From contig CM046832.1 of NCBI GenBank assembly GCA_025618425.1, forward strand, positions 18,571,608-18,635,607: a stretch of DNA of 64,000 bases, in the 5' to 3' direction. Source of the DNA: Heliocidaris tuberculata (Eukaryota; Echinodermata; Echinoidea; Camarodonta; Echinometridae). Below, piece after piece: positions 52,600 through 64,000 of the stretch; within the stretch, counting starts at the first letter, position 1, and each line of letters begins with the position of its first letter. A program made the position numbers and the translations under genes. The notes under the pieces were generated by a model that had not been told where the DNA came from, ran no database searches, and saw nothing but the letters and a program-made list of their open reading frames with translations.

Positions 52600-54800
52600 G
52601 GTTTTTTTCTTAAAGCGGGAGATTTACATGCTTGGCGGGAGAGCGGGAGGAAGGGCGTCGTGGCGGGAGTCTCCCGCTTTGACGCTGGAAGGACGGCGGC
52701 AGAATTAGCGTCGTGGCGTGAGACTCCCTCCAAATGCGGGAGGGTTGACAGCCCTGCATAATTGCGAGTGCTCAGGGCTAAGTTACTTGTGGAATTCCAC
52801 TTGCATTTGCAACATGATGAAGAACTCAATTGTCAGGAGGGTCTTGTTTGAATTTAAATGTTAATAAAGTTGTTTAAATGCACAAAAGAGACAATTCTGT
52901 TGTGAATTAATATCATTTACCTCTCCAAAATTGAAAGTGAAAGCGCGGATAGAATCAGACGCTGACGTCGAATCTACCCCAAAGCTCTGGCGTACAGCCT
53001 GGACAGCGTACCGTTGATTGTGAGTTCCTCCCGTTGCCTTTCCTAAAAACTCAGTCTCAGCTTATTACTGTGTGTTGGTTTTAGCAGCAGGAGCACGCAG
53101 CATACCATGCATGCATAGCTCGCGATGAATTAAATAAAACTAGCACTACAATACGCGGTACGTTCGTGTCACGCAATCAAATGTGCCCAATTTGATGATA
53201 GTTTCTCAGATCTAGAGCAGTAGCACAGTGCCAGTGATCTCTCCTTTCCGTCAGAAGGATGACAAGGGTCCCAATTGTCAAACAGAATAAATTAGAAACT
53301 ACTGGAATCATGTATTAAATGTCCTTGGTAATACTAGTAGAATTTAATGAATTGCCATAGGCGTACGAAATTGGGGGCTGCAGCCCCCCCCCCCCCCCCG
53401 AGGATTTCTAAAGTGCCAGTATTCCGGCAACCACCACCTCATATTCGATTATTAGTATTTGGGAAGTGATATAAGTTCCCGAAAATTTAATTTCTGTACA
53501 TTTTCAATACATAAAAAGTTTCAAATTTTTTGCTCGCTCTAAATAGACCTACATGTATTTAGAAACTGGAAAGTTAATATTGAGGCAAAAGACGAAAATG
53601 TGCCCTGCCTATGTAAATTGCATAATTTTTTTTTTGTTGTTTTTTTTTGTTTTTTTTGTTTGTTTTTGTTTTTAAAGCAGTATAATTATATATATATAGG
53701 CTCCTACAAATTATCATAATAAAGGGGGACTCGGGGACAGACTCGCTCCGAGTGAAGGGATGAGTGGAGGAAGCCACACACACACACCCACACACACACA
53801 CACACACACACACAACAAAAAACCCTGGGGTGACTTTTTTTTTTTTGGGGGGGGGGAGAATATGATTTTGTTTATCGCATCGGTCAGCTCTCCGATCAGC
53901 GAGGTATATGGAAAGCTAACAAAACTCCCATTACGGAAATTGATAAAAGTGTATACTTCCCTCCCCCCCCCCCGGCTTCTTGGGATGATGATTGTTTTTG
54001 CTTTGATAATATAGGCCCCAGCTATAGCTGTTCTTCCCTGACCTGGTACCCCCCCCCCCCGATCTTTGATCGAGTCTGGGTCCTCCCTCGGAGCCGGGGT
54101 CAAAATCACTTTGGGCAGTTTTCCCTTATATATATATCTCACTAATCAGGGAAGGGCGTTTTTACAATGAAGTGGATTTGCATATATTGATATAATCGGT
54201 TTAGATTACTTTCTACTTCTTTTCACTTCAAGTTCTTTGGGAAAATCATGAACTTCTGTTTCCTGAGCATTGCGGGCACTCAGTGGGACCTAATTCTCCC
54301 GCCGCCCCTCAGTCATGTAGCGTGGGCCGAGGAACCGGGGAGTAGACACGTTAAAAAAATTCTCCGAAAAAAGGCTCGAAAATTGTTATTAATGAGTGAA
54401 ATCAAATCAGCCCCCACTTTCAAGCCCTCCACAAAAATATAATATCAACAAAATATCAAACATGGAATCATTAAATTCACAGGATATATACCGTATAGAG
54501 AGCCAACCAACAGAGCACACGGGCCCGGTGCCCAGCAAAGTCCGCCACTCCACCCCCCCCCCCCCAAAAAAAAAAAGAGAGCACCTATCCGAAACCGCAA
54601 AAGGAGACAGCACAGTGCAGCATTTCAAAGACACTATAGCAAATAGTATCCCTTCGACAACAGTCCATGCGGAATCGGGCGGCAACCCACAAGAAACATG
54701 CCAAAAAGCACAAGGCCCTCGTTTGCCAATTAGTCGGCGCTCGACGGTAGACATACACAAACAAGTAAATATATTAAAAATCTTTAAAAGCCAGATAGTT
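52600..54800. other. Intergenic, repeat-rich
   Basis: No supported gene. Contains poly-C/poly-G runs (53384-53399, 53847-53857, 54050-54060, 54553-54565), T-rich sequence (53628-53672), and a CA run (53775-53813). ORFs here are driven by these runs. Confidence 0.45.
53775..53813. repeat. (CA)n microsatellite
   Basis: CA dinucleotide run of about 39 bp with one CC interruption; the minus-strand Cys/Val ORFs come from it. Confidence 0.95.
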
Positions 54801-54849
54801 CTTCAAAGCATGTTACAAAAATATTTACATTGTTTTTTGAAATTACTTA

Positions 54850-56150
54850 TTGTCTTACAGTTTTGAACAAATAGTGGTAATTTATTAAATAAAGAATTTC
54901 CAGAGAATGAAAAAGATCGTTTTTTATATTCTGTTTTAGGGTAGGGTATTTGCAGACGACTGCTTGTGGCATGACACGTATTTTAATTAATAGGTCGCAT
55001 AACAGACAATGGTTTCAAATAATTTGGTACAGAATCATTCCAAATCTTATACACTAAAAGACATTTTTGATATTTAATTCTTTGATCGACAGATTGCCAG
55101 TTCAGGTTAGTTAATAAAGAACATTGTGAAGTTGAATAGTCTGTATTCAAAACTAGACGGGCATATCTACTGTAGTTTCTGTAACCGAGTTAAGTTAGTT
55201 TTGGAACAATTACCCCAAACCGTACAACAGTAATCAATATATGACAATATCAATGCAAAATATAAATGTTTCAACTGTTTCGTGTTGGTAAAATGTTCGA
55301 TTCTCCTAATACAAGCAATAGACCGTGATATTTTACTTGAAATATACTGAATATGCTTTGTCCAATTTAACTGAGAATAAAAAATCACCCCAAGATATTA
55401 TCAACATGCTCTAGTACAGTATTCTGAAATTTAATGGTTACTTTCCTATTTTTTAATTTACGTTTATTACCAAAAGCCATAACCTTAGTTTTTTGAGGAT
55501 GTATAAGTACATGCGATTAAGTCTAAGCCATTTGTTAATTAGATCCAAATCAAATTGCAAATTTTCTTGAATTTTCGTTATATGGTTATCGGAGTTAAAA
55601 AGTGCAGTGTCATCTGCATATAAACATACCTTTGTTTTACTATGGAAACGTAAATTACCTATATCATTAACGTATAAACAGAATCAGGGGCCCAAGTATG
55701 AACCCCTGAGGGACACCAGTCTTAACATTTAAAAATGAACTTGTTGTACCTTCTATTGAAACACACTGTTGCCTTTCAGTTAAATACATTTTAAACCACT
55801 GTAACTCAGAATCTTTAATGCCATAATAATACATTTTTTCAAAAATTAAATCAATAGGAATAACGTCAAATGCTTTGGAGGTCTAAAAATAGACCCCCAG
55901 TGATTTGATCAGAGTCCATATTATCAAAGATAAAATCAACAATTTCTGTCAAACAGGTTGACGTCGAGTGGAGAGGTCTGAACCCAGACTGTCGATCATA
56001 TAAAATACCATTATTATTTAAATAAGCGTAAAGCTGTTGATGTACTGCCTTTTCTAATATTTTTGAGACCACTGGCAGAAGCGAAATAGGTCTGAAATCG
56101 GTTTTGTAATGTCCAGTCATACTACTTCCTACTGACAAAGTTTGGTGCAT
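54850..56150 (-). pseudogene. 5'-truncated non-LTR retrotransposon, reverse transcriptase remnant
   Basis: Reads on the minus strand as a CR1/jockey-like RT in several frames. 56150-55866: FRPISLLPVVSKILEK, SGFRPLHST and GLFLDL. A frameshift near 55880 moves to SKAFDVIPIDLIFEK, then GVPQGFILGP. Another shift near 55680 leads to VNDIGNL and the catalytic box YADD (about 55615). 55388-55167: QLNWTKHIQYISSKISRS and YIDYCCTVWGNCSKTNLTRL, the typical C-terminal domain. At least two frameshifts and no ORF1 or endonuclease; it cannot encode a working protein. Confidence 0.85.
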
Positions 56151-57560
56151 GGGGGAGATGGGGTGAAATCGACCCGAGTGTGGGGTCCCTTTTGGGGCTC
56201 TGGGGGTTAAACCCGGCAGCTACGGTCAGGCTGACAATTTTTTTGTCAATGACTTAGATGGTCTAAGTAACTTACGGGGTCAAATCTTATAGTTAAAATG
56301 GGGTGACTATTTCGGGACAGGCTCCCAGACTAATAAGATTGGGTGGAGGAGTGGGGACCATTCTCTCCAATACCGCAACCCATAGTTTAATGCAGGGAAG
56401 AGCTTAATAGCTTAACTTATTTCAGGTTGGGAAAAAAAATCTGAAAATGGGCCGGGGGCGGGGGCCTCCTAGATCATTTCAGAACCATGACTTTTCAATA
56501 TATCGGTCACAAATAAAAATACCATCTAATTTACATCAAAAGTGAATTTAAAAAAAAGATAAACATTGAAAAAAACAACTAATTGTATTATTTGTAACTG
56601 CTGATTTTTTTGAAGTCCTTATGTTTGCTACTCAGATTCATCAAATTGGCAATTCAGTTACATGCATGTACTTTGTGCGAAAGCGTGCAACCTTTGGACA
56701 AAGTCAAAGTAGACCAAGGCTGTGGTAAATACATATTTTGTAAGTAATTTTACCTTTGAATAAAATTTAATGGAAAATTGTCCTTTGATTCTTGTCAAGC
56801 ATTAATTTCTCCATACACTCGTTATCTTTGATATTTGTGCATGGGAAGATATAACGTTTAATAACTCATTGAAAATTGTAGAAGTGAGTGAGTGATTGTC
56901 CCGCGAGCTCGAGGAAGTTCGGCTGGCTGCAGCGTGCTGTATGAGTTGCACGCATGTACGCTACCGAGCCACCGCCGGCTGTGTGTGCGGGGCGAGAAAA
57001 GAAACTCGTGTCAATTCAAGACCACTTAGATCTATGTATGATATTGAGCCCTATCATGCCTATGCAGCTATGTCTGCGCACCTAAGATTTTGACCTGAAA
57101 GTGAAATGAACAAGAATTTCTTTTATATTCCTATAAAGCTTAATTTTATATTATTCCTGATATTCTAAAGAGTAAGTTTGCAAAAAATCTCATCAAAATT
57201 AGAGCAAGAACAAAAAAGAACGATGCCATTTTCAGTAATTTGTCTTAAGAAATGGCGGCCGTGTCATTTCAACATTGAAAAAACATTGGTGCCCATGTCT
57301 GCGCACTCATTCATTTTACATGCAGTTTAGGAGTTTTGACGTGAAAGACAACATTTTGAGCCTTGTAAATAAAATGTCTGAAATAGAATATTTTTCAATA
57401 TTTTGACTCGTTTTTTGCATGAACACCTATCGCTATGATATGATAAAGATGAAAAGTTTGTGTTCGTTGCATGTTTTGTATTTATCGGAATCATGCAGTT
57501 ACCATGGTTACACATGTGCGCAGACAAGGGCACTCTAGCCATACTACAATGGCATTACTA
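56151..57560. other. Non-coding, nothing firmly recognised
   Basis: Contains a GC-richer stretch at 56895-57010 and short inverted words TGTCTGCGCAC (57069) and GTGCGCAGACA (57515), possibly ends of a small TIR element. No exon supported. Confidence 0.4.
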
Positions 57561-57564
57561 ATTT

Positions 57565-57895
57565 TGTGTGTATACTCTTGGAAGGTCATACACCTCAACA
57601 CTTCAAACACCACTGCACAAAAGTCACCAACATTCACTCAAAATCGGCATTTATTTTTTAAAAATACAAGTACCGGTGCTGACACCAACCATGCCAACAT
57701 ATATCCATGACCATGAAATAGAGGTCTGACTTACAATAATTGAATAAATTCAACCCACTGACGTGACGTGATGTTGAAAAAGATAATTCCAAAAATAAAA
57801 TCCATAATTTATATCTGCTGTCAGTTCCTGCGAAACGGGGTATCGTAGTCATTGTGTACATTTCTAGGTCGCCGCGAGTAGCCAGCATCGCTTCC
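57565..57895 (+). repeat. Dispersed duplicate, copy 1 (pair with 62845-63092)
   Basis: Shares with the second copy the blocks TTCAAACACCACT-CACAAAA, CATTCACTCAAAATCGGCAT and CGAAACGGGGTATCG, in the same order and direction. Diverged, with indels. Function unknown. Confidence 0.75.
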
Positions 57896-58045
57896 TGGAA
57901 TGTAAAAAAAAAAGGGCTATATGCCCTATACACTCCCGGGGAAGCCAGGATATTTTATCTGCCATTCTAATCTAGCCAGTTTGGCAGGTTATGAAAAATG
58001 CCCTGGAAAAACCCTTTGCCGTTGACCCCTGTGATTGAAAGGTTC

Positions 58046-58707
58046 TTCAACATAGCATCTCCTCCTAGGGAAACTTTTGGAATGTTACTGTTATGTTTAT
58101 TTTAAGAATTAACAGAAAAAAAAGGCAAATTATTGGATATAAAATTTTCGAGAACTCACCAGTGATTATGTATCCATGGCTCCTCTTGTAATGCAGATTC
58201 AAAATGGCGGCTGCGTGTCGGCTGTCGGCGATACAACATAATTGAAACTATACGATGCAGTGCAGTGGTGGAGATGTCTGACGAAATTTCTATCAATTGT
58301 ATTAAGGTTGAGGTCTCAACTGGCTTATTGCCATCTATGTTGACTTTTTTTTTTGTTGAATTTCATCAGACATCTTCACCACTGCACTGCATCGTATAGT
58401 TTCGATTATGTTGAGGTCTCAACTGGCTTAGTGCCATCTACGTTGACTTTTTTTAATGGAAATTTCGTCAGACATCTCCACCACTGCACTGCATTGTGTA
58501 GTTTCGATTATGTTGTATCACCGACAGTGCTCGCGCCATCGCACACAACTGCCATTTTGAATCTGCATTACAAGAGGAGCCATGGATACAAAACACTGGT
58601 AAGTTCTCGAAAATTTCATATTCAATAATTTGCCTTTTTTCTGTTAATTCTTAAAATAAACATAACAGTCACATTCCAAAAGTTTCCCTAGGAGGAGATG
58701 CTATGAT
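58046..58707. repeat. 660-bp palindrome with exon-like arms
   Basis: Left arm 58046-58290 and right arm about 58466-58707 are inverted copies (outer words CATAGCATCTCCTCCTAGGG and CCCTAGGAGGAGATGCTATG). Each arm, read outward, contains GCCATTTTGAATCTGCATTA, an ATG in GCCATGGATAC, and CACTGGTGAGTTCTCG or CACTGGTAAGTTCTCG, which look like splice donors. The centre has a ~100-bp tandem duplication (58307 and 58408). Confidence 0.8.
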
Positions 58708-59545
58708 GAAGGAAATGAAAACAAACTAGAAATTTAATTCGTCACTGAAGACGAATTAGGTGGTCTGTCTTTCACTGTGGCAAAGTGCTTTGTCAGGTGT
58801 GATAATATTTCTGCAAGATTATAATCATAATGTTGACGACAATGATCATAAGATATGGTCATATAAGTGATGACAATGACGATAATGATATATTGATAAT
58901 GATGATCATAATGACAATAATGATGACAATAACCACGATAACCTAAGTGGCATAGCGCCCCTACAGGTTCAGTTTTATGGGCGATTTTTCGAAAAGTGCT
59001 TGAAATGGCATGAAACGTTTGCAAAATGAATTTGGGACGATTTGGATCATTTCTAAATTTTGCGCGCGCACGGACGCGCGGACGTACGCGTACGCGCGCG
59101 TTTAACGAAATGACCTTGACTGGAATGACAGTGACCTTAACCATGCCAAATATGAAAGAGAAATTTCGTTATGAACATATGACCATAAGTTGATTTTCAC
59201 AAAATGGCGCCTGGATGACGTCACAATAACCTGATGACCTTGAAAAAGATGTGGGAACTTGACCTTATTAGGACTGATGACTGACGAAAATATGAAGAAA
59301 ATTGACTGAGCCGATTTGGAGAAATCGGGATAACGAACTGGACGATTTGATATTGCAGGACATGTGGAAGATTATCCCCTTAGCTTTAATACACGACAGG
59401 GAATGAGATTCTACACAAACTACTGCACACTACTTCCAATAGACATAACACGCAAAATTAGGCAGTTTTTTACATTGTTTGTGATGGTATATGTTATAAT
59501 AGTCGAAGAAGATGGTAGAATGAAAGGCAAAAAAAAAAAAAAAAA

Positions 59546-59609
59546 TGGACCCACCGGGAGTCGAACCTGGGTCGCCGGAATGGGAGGCAAGTGCTTTACC
59601 AATGGACCA
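59546..59609 (-). pseudogene. tRNA-like sequence (Gly-CCC-like), unit 1
   Basis: Minus-strand sequence with B box CCCAGGTTCGACTCCC, a CCTCCCA anticodon-loop-like stretch, and an oligo-T run right after the 3' end (an A run at 59529-59545 on the plus strand), as in a Pol III terminator. The acceptor stem does not pair fully at its 5' side, so it is scored as tRNA-like, not a gene. Confidence 0.5.
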
Positions 59610-61012
59610 AAATATTTCCAATAGACATAACACGTAGACGAAAAACGGGATTCTCAAATGACATTTTGTAGTTAAAAAAAAGGGCATGATCCCGACATCT
59701 GATCAAAAATTGGAGGGCACACTTGTAAAAGCTTATAGTCTCAGCTATAACATACTCAAATTTGGGAGAAAATCGAGCAGAAATAACAGAGATACTGCTC
59801 AAAGAAGACGGGAATGTAGAATCAAGATTTGAGAAAAAGTCATGTCCCATAGAGAATACACGCAAAATGAGAAAAATTGACATACCTCCTTTAATCGCAA
59901 AAATACGCCATGATGCCTTTGTCAAAATGAAAAATGGTGGTGACTGATCTTGTAGAGAATTGTCTCAGCTACATCATATCCAAATTTGGGCGAAAAATGA
60001 CCAATATTAAAGGAGTTATAGTCAAATTTGCATAAATTTGATGACGTCACTTTTGAAAAAATGAAATTTTGAGTTTAGACGCCATTTTGATGACTTTGCA
60101 ATATAATTGGGGCTCAAATTACCAATGAAATTATATCTATGATTCCTCCTCTACCCAAATATGAAAAAAAATTAGGGGGTCAACGGACTATTTAAAGAGC
60201 TAGAGTTATTTTTGTAGAGGCATGTTTTTACGACTTTTTACACTATTTTGCCCATTGACGCGCGCGCGGATTTTAAAGTTTGACGCGCGCGTGTGGCCTT
60301 ATGGAATGTCGAGAATGCCTGTGAATGGTTGGAAATTGTCAAGAATAGTGTCAGGAACACAAACCATGCGAAAAAACGGCGTTTTTACACTCTGTACGCG
60401 CTGCGCACTCGCATAACGCGCGCACGGACGCGCACGGACGGAAATTTTTGAAATGCTTGAAATGACCTGAAACGTACTCTTGTTTGATCCTTGGATGATT
60501 TTGAACGGTTTTAAATTTTGACGCACGCGTACGCGCGCGTCATGACCTCTGGATGACTTTTGACGACATGACCTGATGACCCATGACCTGAAGTTAATGT
60601 CATGTAAATATGGACGATTTTTGATGATTGGTTATGAAGATATGATTGATAATGTGATTTGACAAAATGGCGCCTGGATGACGTCACAATAACCTGATGA
60701 CCCTGAAAAAGATGTGGGAACTTGACCTTATTAGTACTGATGACTGACGAAAATATGAAGAAAATTGACTGAGCCGATTTTGAGAAATCGTGATAACGAT
60801 CTGGACGATTTGATATTGCAGGACATGTGGGAGATTATCCCCTTAGCTTTAATACACGATTGGGAATCAGATTGTACACAAACTACTGCACACTACTTTC
60901 CAATAGACATAACACGCAAAATTAGGCAGTTTATGACATTGTCTGTGATGGTATATGTTATAATAGTCGAAAAAGATAGTAAAATGAAAGGCAAAAAAAA
61001 AAAAAAAAAAAA

Positions 61013-61075
61013 TGGACCCACCGGGATTCGAACCTGGGTCGGCGGCATGGGAGGCAAGTACTTTACCAATAGACC
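61013..61075 (-). pseudogene. tRNA-like sequence (Gly-CCC-like), unit 2
   Basis: Second copy in the tandem unit, with B box CCCAGGTTCGAATCCC and a following oligo-T run of about 19. Substitutions relative to copy 1 keep the B-box consensus. Confidence 0.5.
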
Positions 61076-62277
61076 AAAAGTTTTGCAATAGACATAACAC
61101 GTAGACGTAAAACGGGTTTCTGAAATCATATTTTGTAGTTAAAAAAAAGGCATGATCCCGACATTTGATCAAAAATTGGAGGGCACATTTGTAAAAGCTT
61201 ATAGTCTCAGCTATAACATACTCAAATTTGGGAGAAAATCGAGCAGAAATAACAAAGATACTGCTCAAAGAAGACGGGAATGTAGAATCAAGATTTGAGA
61301 AAAAGTCATGTCCCATAGAGAATACACGCAAAATGAGAAAAATTGACATACCTCCTTTAATCGCAAAAATACGCCATGATGCCTTTGTCAAAATGAAAAA
61401 TGGTGGTGACTGATCTTGTAGAGAATTGTCTCAGCTACATCATATCCAAATTTGGGCGAAAAATGACCAATATTAAAGGAGTTATAGTCAAATTTGCATA
61501 AATTTGATGACGTCATTTTTGAAAAAATGAAATTTTGAGTTTAGACGCCATTTTGATAACTTTGCAATATAATTGAGGCTCAAATTACCAATGAAATTAT
61601 ATCTATGATTCCTCCTCTACCCAAATATGAAAAAAAATTAGGGGGTCAACGGACTATTTAAAGAGCTAGAGTTATTTTTGTAGAGGCATGTTTTTACGAC
61701 TTTTTACACTATTTTGCCCATTGACGCGCGCGCGGATTTTAAAGTTTGACGCGCGCGTGTGGCCTTATGGAATGTCGAGAATGCCTGTAAATGGTTGGAA
61801 ATTGTCAAGAATAGTGTCAGGAACACAAACCATGCGAAAAAACGGCGTTTTTACACTCTGTACGCGCTGCGCACGCGCATAACGCGCGCACGGACGCGCA
61901 CGGACGGAAATTTTTGAAATGCTTGAAATGACCTGAAACGTACTCTCGTTTGATCCTTGGATGATTTTGAGCAGTTCTAAATTTTGACGCACGCGTACGC
62001 GCGCGTCATGACCTCTGGATGACTTTTGACGAGATGACCTAATGATTCATGACCTGAAGTTAATGTCATGTAAATATGGACGATTTTTGATAATTGGTTA
62101 TGAAGATATGATTGATAATGTGATTTGACAAAATGGCGCCTGGATGACGTCACGATGACCTGTTGACCTTGATATGTAAACGGGAACATGTCCTCATGGG
62201 ATGACATCACTGACGAAAATTTGACGAAAATTGATAAAGTACTATTGAAGATTTCGAATGGACAAGGAATGGGGGAA

Positions 62278-62278
62278 A

Positions 62279-62309
<31 letters not shown>

Positions 62310-62313
62310 AAAT
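62278..62313. repeat. (AAAT)n microsatellite
   Basis: About 35 bp of AAAT repeats at the right end of the tandem-unit element. Confidence 0.95.
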
Positions 62314-62844
62314 ATAGAAAGAAAATTCGGACGAATATAAAAGGTGATATGTCGATTACGACAGACCACCTAATAAACAAAACAGGGATGTAGCTACGGT
62401 GGGCGGCGGTGGGCGGCCCCGCCCACCACTCACATTTTCCGCCCGGCACTCTGGCTGAAAATCAGTCTCCCGCCCACCACTATTTTCCCAAACTTGATGT
62501 GTATTAATTGCCCCAAAACACACATATAATGCGCAGAAATTACCTTGTTGTGCTTAGATATTGACCAATCCATGAATATAATTTCATGACTTGACTTGTA
62601 AGTATAGTACACTCGTTTAATCTGAAACTTAAATCAAGATAAAATAAATTGATTGTAATCCGAACGTACGATAGCGCATATAGCTAGCTAGCTACGTATA
62701 TATACGCCTCCGGTCGCATCTCTGACGGGGTCCGCTACCAAGGCCCGCGGACATATCTCGCAGGGCAATTGCTGATTCGCGATCGATGATTTCCCATTTG
62801 CAAAGGTAGTCAAGTTCGTTCACTCATAGCGTCCTTACCATACT

Positions 62845-63092
62845 TCGTGTGTATCTCGGCAGTCATATACCTCAGCACTTTCAAACACCACTACACAAAA
62901 GTCACTAACATTCACTCAAAATCGGCATTTAATTTACAAGAACCGACACCAACATATCCATGAAATACAATAAATTCAACTTATCGATGTTGGAAAAGAT
63001 CATTTCAAAAATGAAATCCGTAATTTATTGTCAATACAAGCGAAACGGGGTATCGGAGGTCATTGTGTACATTTCCTGATCGCCGCGAGCGC
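62845..63092 (+). repeat. Dispersed duplicate, copy 2
   Basis: Direct, shorter relative of 57565-57895, ending in the shared CGAAACGGGGTATCG and TTGTGTACATTTC words followed by TCGCCGCGAG. Confidence 0.75.
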
Positions 63093-64000
63093 AGACTAGA
63101 TATCTCCCCCCAAAAGATCGGTCGTAAAAAATTCGGCCCCTATCGGGCACACGTAAAAGTCCCGATTTTCTGCCTGCGCGATCGTAGAGATCGATGTGCG
63201 CACGCGATACCGAGTTTCTTTTTGGACAAAATTTTATTGGCCGATTTTAGTCTAAAACATCGGCGGAATGAAAACAACATGCGATCGTGAAAAAATTCGG
63301 GGGGGGGGGGGATTTCTTCGGTTTTGGACATGATTTTGACTTTGGATTTTACGGGAAATGTCAGAAGTTCTTCCTAACGGTCATTTAAGGTAGGAGTGAG
63401 ATGATTTAAGAGCTGAATTTGAAAGGAAATATTTTAAATGTCTTATCCCCCCATACCTTTAGTACATGCGATAGAAAATGAGTAGTATTTTTGCATCCGT
63501 CCTGCGTAGTGGTCAATATGACCACTATTAATATTACTTGGTGTGGTCTAGTCCAAAGGAAAAGCGTTACAAAGTGAAAGTGAAGCTGACTTAGGTAAGT
63601 AAGTACTAAGTAGTACAGCTGAATGAATGAAACGACACAGCTCTTTGTTTTTTGTGCTTTTTTTATTGCATTTAATTCATTATCTATTTCATACTGTTAT
63701 AAATTATTTCTACTTACTAATGCAGTATGAATTTGTTTCAGTTACAGCCATTTATGTGTGACTCATTTCAGTCATTTGGGTATCTAGAAATTGGGATTTT
63801 GGGCCTCAAATGTTGTATAAGGCAAAAGCTTAGGGGGCGCTGCCCCCTGAACCCCCGCTGCGGTATTGCCCCTGGACCCCTGGTCGATAGTCGTGAAGCT
63901 CTGTTCGCTGCGCTCACTCCACACGCAGGTCAAAGTCCGTGAAGTTGCAACCACCACTCAAAATGCTCTAGCTACAACACTGAAACAAAATATCACAATA
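63093..64000. other. Non-coding right edge
   Basis: No exon recognised. Holds a poly-G run (63299-63311) and, near 63830-63880, the phrase AGGGGGCGCTGCCCCCTGAA, a motif type also seen at 18073 and 49519 as part of a dispersed repeat. Confidence 0.4.

Larger units (their letters stand above)
58754..62375. mobile_element. 3.6-kb TIR-bounded element made of tandem 1.46-kb units
   Basis: TTAGGTGGTCTGTC at 58757 and its exact inverse GACAGACCACCTAA near 62373 bound the region. Inside are two full direct repeats and partial ends: the word AAAATGGCGCCTGGATGACG is at 59201, 60664 and 62130 (periods 1463 and 1466). Units are GC-skewed in places with GCGCGCG words and TGACGTCA sites. Identical short ORFs in both units reflect recent duplication; none resembles a known protein. 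Confidence 0.65.

Noticed and set aside
54396..54866. 156-codon plus-strand ORF
   Set aside because: Crosses a poly-C/poly-A run, and its composition and codon pattern give no sign of coding; no family recognised.
56896..57093. Cys-rich 65-codon ORF in a GC-richer patch
   Set aside because: Short, no recognisable domain, no splice sites supporting an exon.
59762..61413. Identical 61-codon ORF in two places (and matching 64- to 109-codon frames on both strands)
   Set aside because: Identity is explained by tandem duplication of the 1.46-kb unit; frames on both strands are equally preserved and match no known protein.

Overview
The window is eukaryotic nuclear DNA: AT-rich, intron-rich, almost without long ORFs, and packed with microsatellites (AT, CA, GAT), homopolymer C/G runs, short terminal-inverted-repeat (TIR) elements, tRNA-derived SINEs and decayed non-LTR retrotransposons. 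Together with the two recognisable genes this suggests a marine invertebrate, most likely an echinoderm and probably a sea urchin. That taxonomic call is an inference; no species can be named from the sequence alone. Nearly all of the ATG-to-stop reading frames are chance or low-complexity frames, so the genes were assembled by eye from exons with matching splice sites and codon phase.

Two protein genes are supported, both on the minus strand. (1) A complete cyclin H gene (CCNH): ten coding exons from the ATG at 47142 to the stop at 23761. The exon phases join exactly into 987 nt, i.e. 328 aa; human cyclin H is 323 aa. (2) The 5' part of a PLP-dependent class-V aminotransferase-like gene: four exons between 12406 and 5048. 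It runs off the left edge of the window, so the domain holding the expected catalytic lysine is not present.

Layout. 1-5047: intron of the aminotransferase gene, with a GGTCGCC-rich TIR element, a purine-rich tract, a mariner-like MITE nested inside another MITE, and a fold-back element carrying a tRNA-like sequence. 5048-12406: aminotransferase exons and repeat-filled introns. 12407-18600: intergenic, simple repeats. 18600-23760: non-coding, including the probable CCNH 3' UTR. 23761-47142: cyclin H. Its intron 8 holds a large composite repeat: two arrays (8 and 10 units) of a 147-bp tandem repeat, each followed by an ACGG microsatellite, a CA run and a GTCCCC/GGGGAC hairpin, the whole enclosed by a longer TIR pair. 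47143-54800: CCNH upstream region, MITEs and an RT fragment. 54850-56150: 5'-truncated non-LTR retrotransposon still showing a YADD box. 56150-64000: a 660-bp palindrome with exon-like arms, and a 3.6-kb TIR-bounded element made of 1.46-kb tandem units that each carry a tRNA-like sequence.

Cyclin H partners CDK7 and MAT1 in the CDK-activating kinase and TFIIH. Nothing links the two genes functionally. I found no convincing new multi-gene system; the most unusual content is the architecture of the mobile and tandem elements, above all the 147-bp array in CCNH intron 8.
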